Shown in pieces: positions 1 to 7,257 of a stretch of DNA of 38,941 nucleotides. The notes under the pieces were generated by a model. That model ran no database searches and was not told the origin of the DNA. It was given only the letters and a program-made list of their open reading frames with translations. The DNA is from Planctomycetota bacterium (GTDB taxonomy: Bacteria > Planctomycetota > Planctomycetia > Gemmatales > Gemmataceae). The stretch lies in assembly GCA_016191165.1 (NCBI GenBank), contig JACPPF010000021.1, positions 1 to 38,941 on the forward strand, given 5' to 3'. The position numbers were made by a program, and so were the translations under genes. The first letter of the stretch is position 1; the number at the start of each line of letters is the position of its first letter.

Positions 1-95
1 AGGCTTTCCAGCCTGACCCGTTTGCCGCTGCCGTAGGTCAGGCTTTCCAGCCTGACCCATCTGCCACGCCCGTCAGGCTGGAAAGCCTGACCTAC
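1..95. repeat. Three copies of a GTCAGGC palindromic repeat inside coding sequence
   Basis: The core GTCAGGCTTTCCAGCCTGAC is seen complete at 37-56, truncated by the window edge at 1-17, and in the opposite orientation at 72-91. The arms GTCAGGCT and AGCCTGAC pair as a short hairpin. All copies are translated, giving AFQPDP twice and then RLESLT, within the linker of the ThDP enzyme. Confidence 0.85.
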
Positions 96-1313
96 CGGAG
101 AGAGGAGGAAGCGGCCAGGCTCCTGGCGAACGCCGTCAGGCCGATCCTCCTCGCCGGCGGCGGCGCCGTCTGGGCCAACGCAGGCGGCGAGCTGCGCCAG
201 CTCGCCGAGCTTTTGAACTGCCCGGTCGTCACAACGCAACAGGGCAAGGGCATCCTCGACGAACGCCATCCGCTTTCGCTCGGCCATGCGCGCTCGCTGA
301 AGGGCAGGGCGGCCTTGCCTCACGCCGACGTGATGCTCGCCGTTGGCTGCCGATTCACCGAGGTGATGACTGGCTTTCGCAAGATGGAGGTGCCGAGGCG
401 ATTGATCCAGATCGACATCAATCCCGGCGAGATCGGCATGAACTATCCGGTCGAAATAGGTATTGTCGCTGATGCGAAGGAAGCCCTATCCCGGATTCTG
501 GCCGAGATGCCGGCGAAGACGTCGAGCGACTGGAGTGACATCCTTCCAGGCGCACGGGCGGCGCAACGGCCGAATTCAGAATGGCTGATCGACACGTTGC
601 GTGCGGAGTTGCCGGACGATGCCGTCGTTTTCACCGACGCCAGCGAGATGGCGTATCGCATGCACACGGACTTTCCCGCGTATTTGCCGCGAACGTTTTT
701 CTATCCGTCGAACTACATCGCTCTGGGATGGGGTTTCCCGGCGGCAATCGGCGCCGCCATTGCTTTCTCCCCTCTCCCCTCCGTGGGAAAGGGGCAGGGG
801 ATGAGGGGGCACGCCATCTCCCCTCTCGCCTGCGTGGAAGAGGGGTCGGCGGTGAGGGGGCACGTTATCTCCCCTCTCCCCTCCGTGGGAGAGGGGTTGG
901 GGGTGAGGGGGGCTTCGCCCGCCGCGGAATCGACCCTCACCCCCTACCCCTCTCCCGGAGGGAGAGGGGAGAATGCCCGCGTCGTCGTCAGCTTCAGCGG
1001 CGATGGCGGTTTCCTGATGACCTGCCAGGAACTCGCGACCGCGGCCCGCTACCATTTGCGCGTCATCATCATCGTCCACAATGACAACGCCTACGGCGCC
1101 ATCAAGCACTTGCAGCGCATCAAATTTGAAGAACGCTATCGTGACACCGATTTGAACAATCCCGACTTTCTGACGCTGGCCAGCGCGTTCCAGATCCCCG
1201 CTCGCCGCGCCGGCGATGCGGACTCGTTCGCACAGGCCTTGCGCGCGGCGCTCGCGCAGGATGGACCGTTTCTGATCGAAGTCCCGGATGCGTGGCGATA
1301 TCTTCGGCATTGA
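3..1313 (+). CDS. Thiamine-diphosphate enzyme, acetolactate synthase-like large subunit (5' partial)
   Basis: The frame is open to the left window edge, so the N-terminal pyrimidine-binding domain lies outside. What remains is the central domain (AGGGA near 155, then a conserved TTQQGKG segment) and the C-terminal ThDP-binding domain. The cofactor motif is visible as GDGG near position 1000, followed about 27 residues later by NDNAYG. Family members decarboxylate 2-keto acids such as pyruvate; the exact substrate cannot be read here. The C-terminus is EVPDAWRYLRH. Two features are odd. The linker at 1-95 is made of a palindromic repeat, and about 70 extra residues of GC-rich repeat (767-972) sit between the GFPAAIGAAIA helix and the strand leading into GDGG, where relatives have only a short loop. 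The frame is intact, so it may still be expressed, but whether the enzyme folds is uncertain. No other ORF competes: the long antisense frame here is a shadow. Confidence 0.85.
   Translation, partial: AFQPDPFAAAVGQAFQPDPSATPVRLESLTYRREEEAARLLANAVRPILLAGGGAVWANAGGELRQLAELLNCPVVTTQQGKGILDERHPLSLGHARSLKGRAALPHADVMLAVGCRFTEVMTGFRKMEVPRRLIQIDINPGEIGMNYPVEIGIVADAKEALSRILAEMPAKTSSDWSDILPGARAAQRPNSEWLIDTLRAELPDDAVVFTDASEMAYRMHTDFPAYLPRTFFYPSNYIALGWGFPAAIGAAIAFSPLPSVGKGQGMRGHAISPLACVEEGSAVRGHVISPLPSVGEGLGVRGASPAAESTLTPYPSPGGRGENARVVVSFSGDGGFLMTCQELATAARYHLRVIIIVHNDNAYGAIKHLQRIKFEERYRDTDLNNPDFLTLASAFQIPARRAGDADSFAQALRAALAQDGPFLIEVPDAWRYLRH
767..972. repeat. 51-bp tandem repeat (3 units) plus one inverted copy, in frame
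   Basis: Units begin at 767, 818 and 869 with an exact 51-bp period, each starting CTCCCCTCTC and ending near GTGAGGGGG. They translate as 17-residue units beginning SPLPSVG, SPLACVE and SPLPSVG. A fourth, inverted copy at about 934-972 begins CCCTCACCCCC. The same family appears singly at 1873-1915, 5942-5982 and 38361-38400. Confidence 0.85.
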
Positions 1314-1436
1314 AAGCGGAATCCGCATGCCAACGATTCGAACAACGTTGGTTCCTGATTGCATTCAGCCCCGGTTTTTGCGATAAATAGTAGAGACCGA
1401 ACTATCCCGCCATCCCGCTTTCTGCGAGCCAATGCC

Positions 1437-3932
1437 ATGATGCGAATTGTTTCCATTGTTCTCGCGCTGACCATTTCCGCGACGTCGGCCATTGCGCAGC
1501 CCAAGGACGGCTCGTTCGAGAAATCGGTCCTTCCGATCTTCCGCGCCAGGTGTCTCAACTGCCACGGCGAAAAGCGCCAGCGGGCCGGGCTCGACTTGCG
1601 CACGAAAACGACCACGCTCAAAGGCGGTGAAAGCGGCGCCTCGCTCAAGCCGGGAACGCTCAAGGGCAGCATCCTGTGGGAAAAAATCCGCACCGACGAG
1701 ATGCCCGAAGGCAAGGTCAAGCTGACCGCCGCCGAGAAGGATGTGATCAAGCGCTGGATCGAAGCGGGAGCGCCGGGCGATGACAAGGCCGTCGTGCCGA
1801 CTGGGCCTGATGTGACAATTACCGACGAGGATCGCAAGTTCTGGGCTTTTCAAACGCCGGTGCGGCCTTCGGTCCCCCCGCGCGCTCCGGGAGAGGGGCC
1901 GGGGGTGAGGGCGGGGCGATTCGCCAATCCGATTGATGCGTTCATCGCCGCATCGCTTCAGGCGAAAGGACTAGCCTTGTCGCCCGAGGCCGAACCGCTG
2001 GTGTTGTTGCGGCGCGTCACCTTCGACCTGACGGGGCTGCCTCCGACGCTGAAAGAGATCGACGATTTTCTGAAGGACGCCAGCACGAATCCGCCGGGGG
2101 CTTACGAGAAGGCGGTGGATCGTTTGCTGGCGTCGCCGCGTTATGGCGAACGCTGGGGCCGTCACTGGCTCGATCTCGCCGGCTATGCCGACAGTGAGGG
2201 CATCCTCGACGCCGACTACGTGCGCTCGGCAGCCTGGCGCTACCGCGATTATGTGATTCGCGCCTTCAACAGCGACAAGCCGTATGATCGCTTTTTACAA
2301 GAGCAAATCGCGGGCGATGAGCTGGTCGATTACTGGAAGGTTTATCAGACCGAAAAGACGATGCCGCCGCAGGTGGTCGAGGCGTTGATCGCGACCGGTT
2401 ACCTGCGTTGCGCGTCGGACACCAGCCGTCCGGATTTCGTCAACATCAAGAACGCGCCGGGTTACTACTTTCAGACGCTGGACGACACGCTCAAGATCGT
2501 CACGTCGACGACGATGGGTTTGACTCTGCAATGCGCCAGGTGCCATTCGCACAAATATGACCCGATCCCGCAGACCGATTATTATCGCATGCAGGCGATC
2601 TTCATGTCGGGCTATCGGCCCTACAAGTGGATTCCGCAGGTGCAGCGCAAATTGAGCGAAGCGACGGCGTTTCAGGAGAAAGACGCAACGGAACAAAACG
2701 CGAAGCTCAACGCGGCCATCGCCGATTTGAAGAAACAACAGGCGGCGTTGAAGAAGGATGGAAAGGATCCCGGCGTCAAGGCAACCCAAAAACGACTCAC
2801 CGATGAAATCAAAACCCTCGAAGGCAAGAAACGCACCTTCGCCGAGATCCGTGCCTTTTACGATTTGCCCGGGGAGGCGAAGACGCATTTATTGAAACGC
2901 GGCGAGTATCTGCATCCCGGTCCGGAGGTCACGCCGAACGTGCTGCGCGTGCTGGCGAATCACAAGTCGTTCGTGTTGCCCCCGCGCGCCAAGGATGCGA
3001 GGACCAGCGGCCGACGCCTGGCGTTTGCGAAATGGTTGACGAGCGAGGAACATCCGCTCACCGCGCGCGTGTTGGTCAATCGCCTCTGGCTGCACCATTT
3101 CGGCGTCGGCCTGGTGTCCACGCCGGACAACTTTGGCAAGACCGGTTCGCCGCCGTCGCACCCGGCGTTGCTCGATTGGCTGGCGTGCGAGTTCATGTCT
3201 CCAACCAGCCCCGAGCGCAAGCTCGGGGATAGCCCCGCACGCGCGCGTGGGGCTGGTAAATGGAGCATCAAGTACATGCAGCGTCTGATCGTCACCAGTG
3301 CTGCGTATAAACAGCTATCGGCATATCAAGCGAAACTCCATGCGAGCGCTAAACGAATTGACCCGGACAACCGCCTCCTCTGGCGGCAACGCCTGCGCCG
3401 CCTCGAAGGGGAGGCGATGCGCGACGCGGTCCTGGCGGTCAGCGGCACGCTCAACACGCAGATGTTCGGCCCGCCGGTCCCCATGATCCGCACCGGCGAG
3501 GGTGAGGTCAACACGCCCGCCAACCCGGAGGGCGATCGCCGTTCGATTTACCTGCAAGTGCGCCGTTCGCAACCGCTCACGTTCCTCCAACTGTTCGATC
3601 AACCGGTGATCGAGACGAATTGCACGCGGCGTGAAACCTCGACGGTCGCCAGCCAGGCTTTGACGCTGCTCAACAGCGATTTCATGACAAGGCAGGCAGA
3701 AGCATTCGCCGGGCGCGTCTTGAAAGAGGAGCCAAATGACCCGGCCCGCCATGCTGTTCGTTTGGCATTCGCGCGGTTGCCGACCGCGGCGGAAACGCGG
3801 CTATTCGCGCGGTTCCTCGAACAGCAAGCGAACCAGCACGCCAAGCTGCCACCGATGGAGGCGCGCCGCCGCGCGGTCGTCGACCTATGCCATATGTTGC
3901 TGAGCGCGAATGAGTTTGCGTATGTGGATTGA
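1437..3932 (+). CDS. Planctomycete cytochrome-type protein, PSCyt1-DUF1549-DUF1553 (PSD1)
   Basis: Chosen start: ATG at 1437 (a second ATG follows at 1440), giving a signal peptide (MMRIVSIVLALTISA) and 831 residues. A TTG upstream at 1359 would add 26 unlikely residues. The order is a PSCyt1 heme-binding motif CLNCHG at 1551-1568, the DUF1549 region (LLRRVTFDLTGLPPT, then YGERWGRHWLDLA), a second CARCHSHKYDP motif near 2535, a lysine-rich coiled coil at about 2680-2840, and DUF1553 (LTARVLVNRLWLHHFG near 3060). Such proteins are exported and abundant in planctomycetes; a role in polysaccharide or sulfated-sugar use is suspected but unproven. The usual partner is a DUF1501 protein, here displaced to 5849. 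Two repeat elements sit in frame at 1873-1915 and 3204-3257, in linkers between conserved blocks. Confidence 0.9.
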   Translation: MMRIVSIVLALTISATSAIAQPKDGSFEKSVLPIFRARCLNCHGEKRQRAGLDLRTKTTTLKGGESGASLKPGTLKGSILWEKIRTDEMPEGKVKLTAAEKDVIKRWIEAGAPGDDKAVVPTGPDVTITDEDRKFWAFQTPVRPSVPPRAPGEGPGVRAGRFANPIDAFIAASLQAKGLALSPEAEPLVLLRRVTFDLTGLPPTLKEIDDFLKDASTNPPGAYEKAVDRLLASPRYGERWGRHWLDLAGYADSEGILDADYVRSAAWRYRDYVIRAFNSDKPYDRFLQEQIAGDELVDYWKVYQTEKTMPPQVVEALIATGYLRCASDTSRPDFVNIKNAPGYYFQTLDDTLKIVTSTTMGLTLQCARCHSHKYDPIPQTDYYRMQAIFMSGYRPYKWIPQVQRKLSEATAFQEKDATEQNAKLNAAIADLKKQQAALKKDGKDPGVKATQKRLTDEIKTLEGKKRTFAEIRAFYDLPGEAKTHLLKRGEYLHPGPEVTPNVLRVLANHKSFVLPPRAKDARTSGRRLAFAKWLTSEEHPLTARVLVNRLWLHHFGVGLVSTPDNFGKTGSPPSHPALLDWLACEFMSPTSPERKLGDSPARARGAGKWSIKYMQRLIVTSAAYKQLSAYQAKLHASAKRIDPDNRLLWRQRLRRLEGEAMRDAVLAVSGTLNTQMFGPPVPMIRTGEGEVNTPANPEGDRRSIYLQVRRSQPLTFLQLFDQPVIETNCTRRETSTVASQALTLLNSDFMTRQAEAFAGRVLKEEPNDPARHAVRLAFARLPTAAETRLFARFLEQQANQHAKLPPMEARRRAVVDLCHMLLSANEFAYVD
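1873..1915. repeat. Single GAGAGGGG-type repeat copy in the DUF1549/1553 gene
   Basis: The run from CCCCCCGCGCGCTCCGGGAG to GGGGGTGAGGGC matches the family at 767-972. It is translated in frame (APGEGPGVRAG) just before the first DUF1549 block. Confidence 0.75.
3204..3257. repeat. ACCAGCCC-type hairpin repeat in the DUF1553 domain
   Basis: A 54-bp element bounded by ACCAGCCCCGAGC and GTGGGGCTGGT, holding two nested hairpins (CCCCGAGC/GCTCGGGG, then AGCCCC/GGGGCT). It adds 18 residues between LLDWLACEFM and the KWSIKYMQR block. Related elements lie at 26413-26478 and 35115-35174. Confidence 0.75.
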
Positions 3933-3933
3933 C

Positions 3934-4794
3934 ATGGAAACCGACTCGTTTTTCTATCGCCTGTTCAACGATTTGCCGCAAGCCTTCTTCGAATTGATCG
4001 GCGAGCCGGCGGAGCGAGCGAAGTCCTACCGCTTCGACTCCGTCGAGTTGAAGAAGACCTATCGAATCGATGGACTGTTCCTGCCGAGCAAACGAACGCT
4101 GCCGATTTACTTTGTCGAGGTCCAGTTCCAGCGACGAGCGAGTTTCTACGCCAACCTTTTCGCCAAAGTGTTCACGTACCTGAACGAAAACGACCCGATG
4201 CATGAATGGGTCGCCGTCGCGATTTTTCCGACCCGTAACGAGGAGCCGGTTCACCTTGCACCCTACGAAGATTTGCTTGCGTCCAGGCGTGTGAAGCGGG
4301 TTTATCTGGAAAATGTCACGACGGCGAAAGATTCGCCGGTTGGGCTGGAGGTGTTGCAATTACTTTTCGCATCGGAGGTGGAGGCACAGCACCTCGCGCC
4401 GCGCGTTGTACGCAAGGCGAAAGCTGAATTGGCCGATAGCGATTTACAAGCCAAGGTGGTAGAATTAGTGGAAAGAGTCCTGATGACCCGCTTCACGGGG
4501 CTAGACGTGGAGGAGATACGTATGAAATTCAAGTTGCACGACATCCGCAAAAGCAAGGCGTGGCAACAGCTACGCGATGAAGGGCTCAAGGAAGGTCGCG
4601 AAGAAGGCCGCGAGAAAGGCCGTGAGGAAGGCCGCGAGGAAGGCCGTGAGGAAGGCGATGCGCGGCGGCTGAAAAAGACGGTTGAGACGCTGCTGGGAAA
4701 AGGCAAGACCCTTGGGGAGATAGCGGACCTGCTCGATATTCCCGTCAAGGAGCTGCGCCAGGTTGCACGAAACGGTACGCACCGAAAAACGTGA
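3934..4794 (+). CDS. DUF2887 / Rpn-family putative transposase-nuclease-like protein
   Basis: Starts at ATG 3934 (METDSFFYRLF), the usual N-terminus of DUF2887 proteins; in-frame ATGs at 3910 and 3922 would overlap the DUF1553 gene. 286 residues. The N-terminal block (YRLFNDLP, then YRIDGLFLP and YFVEVQFQ) resembles the PD-(D/E)XK-like core, with the acidic D in RIDGLF and the E-x-Q of VEVQ as likely catalytic positions. The C-terminal part holds a highly charged EGREEGRE repeat and a predicted helix-turn-helix-like end (TLGEIADLLDIPVKEL). Rpn relatives promote RecA-independent recombination and some act in defence; this is family knowledge, not shown here. It begins one base after the DUF1553 stop and is followed 8 bases later by an antitoxin gene, so it looks co-transcribed. 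Confidence 0.85.
   Translation: METDSFFYRLFNDLPQAFFELIGEPAERAKSYRFDSVELKKTYRIDGLFLPSKRTLPIYFVEVQFQRRASFYANLFAKVFTYLNENDPMHEWVAVAIFPTRNEEPVHLAPYEDLLASRRVKRVYLENVTTAKDSPVGLEVLQLLFASEVEAQHLAPRVVRKAKAELADSDLQAKVVELVERVLMTRFTGLDVEEIRMKFKLHDIRKSKAWQQLRDEGLKEGREEGREKGREEGREEGREEGDARRLKKTVETLLGKGKTLGEIADLLDIPVKELRQVARNGTHRKT
4591..4656 (+). repeat. 12-bp tandem repeat coding for (EGRE)n
   Basis: About five units of the form GAAGGCCGYGAG encode alternating EGRE/KGRE in the DUF2887 protein. Such tracts vary in copy number between Rpn-family members. Slippage here would change length in steps of four residues and keep the frame. Confidence 0.8.
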
Positions 4795-4802
4795 GGGTTG
4801 CC

Positions 4803-5030
4803 ATGAGCCAAATCGAAGCGATCTATCGGAACGGCGTGTTCGAGCCGCTCGAACCGGTGGACTTGAAAGACGAGCAGCGCGTGCGATTGAGCATTGAAGT
4901 CGCGGACAAGGGCGCGATTGAGGCGTGGTTCAAATGCGCTGCCGCACTTCGCGAAGAAATCCTCGAACGTCGAAGGGGAGAGCCAGTCCCGGACAGTACG
5001 CTTGGTATCGCTGAGGATCGCATGCGATGA
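4803..5030 (+). CDS. AF2212-like (DUF104) antitoxin
   Basis: A 75-residue protein beginning MSQIEAIYRNGVFEPLEPV, the typical opening of the small AF2212-like/DUF104 antitoxin family, followed by a basic-acidic strand (DEQRVRLSIEV). The start at 4803 is preferred to GTG/ATG codons just upstream because it gives the family N-terminus; a weak GAGG lies 9 bases before it. Its stop codon overlaps the PIN toxin start as ATGA at 5027-5030, the usual translational coupling of antitoxin and toxin. Its expected role is to bind and neutralise the toxin and repress the operon. Confidence 0.85.
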   Translation: MSQIEAIYRNGVFEPLEPVDLKDEQRVRLSIEVADKGAIEAWFKCAAALREEILERRRGEPVPDSTLGIAEDRMR

Positions 5031-5455
5031 ATGATGTCGTCGTTGACAGCAGTGTCGTCGTTAAGTGGATTCTGCCTGAGTCGGACTCCGCGGACGCGGT
5101 GCGAGTCAAAGACGAAGTCATGGCTGCGAACGGAAAGTTGATCGTACTCGACTTGGTATGGCCGGAGGTTTCCAATGCAATCTGGAAAAGCCACCGCCAA
5201 CGGAAAATTACCCTTGCGAACGCGCAGCAGGCTCTTGCCGTTCTCAAGGGTCTGCCGTTTCAGGCCAAACCGGCAGCATCAGCGCTGGAAAAAGCATTCG
5301 ACATCGCCGTCAAGTATGACCGTGCCGTGTACGATGCGTTGTTCGTCGCCCTCGCACAGGATTTGGGCGTCCGGGGCGTGACGGCCGACGAACCGCTGTA
5401 CAACACGACGCACGCGGATTTTCCGCAGATCGTGTTGCTGCGGGATTGGTCGTGA
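5027..5455 (+). CDS. vapC: VapC-type PIN-domain toxin (ribonuclease)
   Basis: 142 residues, a standard PIN-domain size. The four acidic metal-binding positions are visible: D7 in VVVDSSVVVKW, E47 in WPEVSNAIWK, D103 in VYDALFVALA and D121 in TADEPL. All are present, so the enzyme is expected to be an active Mg-dependent RNase, often cutting tRNA or rRNA in this family; the target cannot be predicted. It is coupled to the antitoxin by a 4-base overlap. The pair sits between the DUF2887 gene and a small unknown gene, within an otherwise conserved DUF1553/DUF1501 arrangement. Confidence 0.92.
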   Translation: MNDVVVDSSVVVKWILPESDSADAVRVKDEVMAANGKLIVLDLVWPEVSNAIWKSHRQRKITLANAQQALAVLKGLPFQAKPAASALEKAFDIAVKYDRAVYDALFVALAQDLGVRGVTADEPLYNTTHADFPQIVLLRDWS

Positions 5456-5553
5456 TTACCGACGCTAGCCACATGGCGCCAAGGAAAAGGTGTGGCGAGG
5501 CCGGATTAAATCCAATGCAAAAAACTCGCTTAACCACGCTGGAGACCGTATTG

Positions 5554-5856
5554 ATGTCGGCCGAGAAACGCCCTGTCGATGAATGGTTATTCCTGCCGAA
5601 GGGGACCGTATGGACGTCGAAAACAGCGTGTGCAGTTTTGAAGGTCGTTCCAAACGCTGACGACGACGATGTTCCCGAATTTGTTAAGGATCATGAGCTA
5701 CAATATGCCATGCATATTTCGCAGGTTCAGGACATTGTGATAAATGCACGCCTCCAGCGAAAAGACTCGACGCCGGATATGCTGGTGCAGGCTTTTTTGT
5801 TTTACTATGACCGAGATGCGTTCATAGACTTTGATGCGGAGTTGCACCATGAATAG
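5554..5856 (+). CDS. Small unknown protein, DUF7716-like
   Basis: The start at ATG 5554 is favoured because GGAG stands about 9 bases upstream; ATG 5515 is an alternative that would add 13 residues. The product is about 100 residues, acidic and soluble. It opens VDEWLFLPKGTVWTSKT, has an acidic run (ADDDDVPEF) and a helix-rich end (QVQDIVINARLQRK, then AFLFYYDRDAFIDF). This pattern recalls a small uncharacterised bacterial family I remember as DUF7716, but I cannot confirm it. It overlaps the DUF1501 start by 8 bases, so translation of the two is probably coupled. Codon use is less GC-rich than in the flanking genes, which fits acquisition together with the toxin-antitoxin pair. Confidence 0.65.
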   Translation: MSAEKRPVDEWLFLPKGTVWTSKTACAVLKVVPNADDDDVPEFVKDHELQYAMHISQVQDIVINARLQRKDSTPDMLVQAFLFYYDRDAFIDFDAELHHE

Positions 5857-7255
5857 GCAGTTATCTCGCCGCGAACTTCTCTCCACCCTCGGCGGCGGCT
5901 TCGGCGGCCTCGCGCTGGCGTCGCTGCTGGAAGGGCAAACGCCCTCACCCCCAACCCCTCTCCCGGGGGGAGAGGGGAGGAATGCTCGCCCGCCGCACTT
6001 TGAGCCGAAGGCGCGGGCGGTCATTCAGCTTTTCATGCACGGCGGCCCGAGCCAGGTCGATTTGCTTGATCCCAAGCCGATGCTCGAGCGCTACGACGGG
6101 CAGGCGCCGCCGGCCGAGGTCGCGGATGACGAACGGCTCACGGGCAATCTGCTCAAGTCGCCGTTTCGCTTTCATCGGCACGGGCAGTCGGGCCTCGAAT
6201 TTTCCGAGGTTCTGCCTCACATCGGCCGACACGCGGACAAGATCGCCGTGGTGCGCTCGATGTTTACCGAGCATCGCAACCACGAACAGGCGTGTTGGAT
6301 GATGCATACCGGCATGATCGTCGCGGGCAGGCCGGCGATCGGGGCGTGGGTCGCCTATGGCCTCGGGACTGAGAATCAAAATCTTCCCGCCTACGTGGTT
6401 TTACCGGACCCACGCGGGCTGCCGGTCGATGGCATCCGCAACTGGTCGAGCGGATGGATGCCGCCCGTCTACCAGGGCATGCAGTTTCGCTCACAAGGCA
6501 TGCCCGTGCTGAACCTACGGCCGCGCACGCCCAGGCCTACAGGGGTCGAAACGAACCGAATGAAATTGCTGGCGGAGTTGAACGGCCAACATCGCGCCGC
6601 CCGGCCCGACGAGCTGGAACTGGACGCTCGAATCGCGAATTTCGAAATGGCCGCTCGTATGCAGCTTTCCGCCGGCGACGCTCTCGACATCAACCAGGAA
6701 ACCCCCGCGACCCATCGGCTCTACGGTCTGGACAATCCAACGACGCGAGCCTATGGCACTCGCTGCCTGATGGCGCGGCGTCTGGTCGAACGCGGCGTCC
6801 GCTTCGTGCAACTCTTCCTGGCCGGTCAGCCGTGGGACACCCACAGCAACAACGCCGCCGGTACTCGTGGTGTTTGTCAGCAAACCGATCTGCCGGTCGC
6901 GGGGCTGTTGACTGACCTGGCCCAGCGCGGCCTTCTCGATTCCACGCTCCTCTTTTGGGGCGGCGAGTTTGGCCGGACGCCCGGAGCGCAAGGGCGCGAC
7001 GGTCGCGATCATCACCCCTACGGCTTCAGTGTTTGGTTGGCCGGCGGCGGCATCCAGGGCGGGCAACATCACGGCGCCACCGACGACTTCGGCTACCACG
7101 CCCGGGTCGATCGCACCAGTGTCGCCGACCTGCACGCCACCATGCTGCATCAGCTTGGGCTCGACTACACGAGGCTTTCCTATCACCGACATGGAAGGGA
7201 TGAGCGGTTGACCGATGTGGCGCAGCCGCGGTTGCTGCGGAGATTGATCGGCTAA
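5849..7255 (+). CDS. DUF1501 (sulfatase-like) exported protein
   Basis: Start at ATG 5849 (MNRQLSRRELLSTLGGG), a twin-arginine-like signal; upstream in-frame starts would intrude into the preceding gene. 468 residues. Conserved blocks include VIQLFMHGGPSQVDLLDP, FSEVLPHIG, VVRSMFTEHRNHE, LFWGGEFGRTP and GRDHHPYGFSVW, which belong to the alkaline-phosphatase-like DUF1501 fold with metal-binding Asp/His residues. The substrate is unknown. DUF1501 proteins usually follow a DUF1553 protein directly; here that partner ends at 3932 and 1.9 kb of other genes intervene. Repeat DNA at 5942-5982 is translated as PTPLPGGEGRNA between the signal sequence and the domain, a place where extra residues should be tolerated. 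Confidence 0.9.
   Translation: MNRQLSRRELLSTLGGGFGGLALASLLEGQTPSPPTPLPGGEGRNARPPHFEPKARAVIQLFMHGGPSQVDLLDPKPMLERYDGQAPPAEVADDERLTGNLLKSPFRFHRHGQSGLEFSEVLPHIGRHADKIAVVRSMFTEHRNHEQACWMMHTGMIVAGRPAIGAWVAYGLGTENQNLPAYVVLPDPRGLPVDGIRNWSSGWMPPVYQGMQFRSQGMPVLNLRPRTPRPTGVETNRMKLLAELNGQHRAARPDELELDARIANFEMAARMQLSAGDALDINQETPATHRLYGLDNPTTRAYGTRCLMARRLVERGVRFVQLFLAGQPWDTHSNNAAGTRGVCQQTDLPVAGLLTDLAQRGLLDSTLLFWGGEFGRTPGAQGRDGRDHHPYGFSVWLAGGGIQGGQHHGATDDFGYHARVDRTSVADLHATMLHQLGLDYTRLSYHRHGRDERLTDVAQPRLLRRLIG
5942..5982. repeat. GAGAGGGG-type repeat in the DUF1501 gene
   Basis: An inverted copy of the family at 767-972, starting CCCTCACCCCCAACCCC and ending GGGAGAGGGGAGG. It lies in frame directly after the signal sequence. 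Confidence 0.8.
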
Positions 7256-7257
7256 CA

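Noticed and set aside
767-972. Possible CRISPR array
   Set aside because: The units are contiguous 51-bp repeats without distinct spacers, and they are translated in frame.
576-1364. 262-codon frame on the minus strand opposite the ThDP enzyme
   Set aside because: No protein-like pattern, low-complexity charged residues, and it mirrors the repeats; typical antisense shadow in GC-rich DNA.
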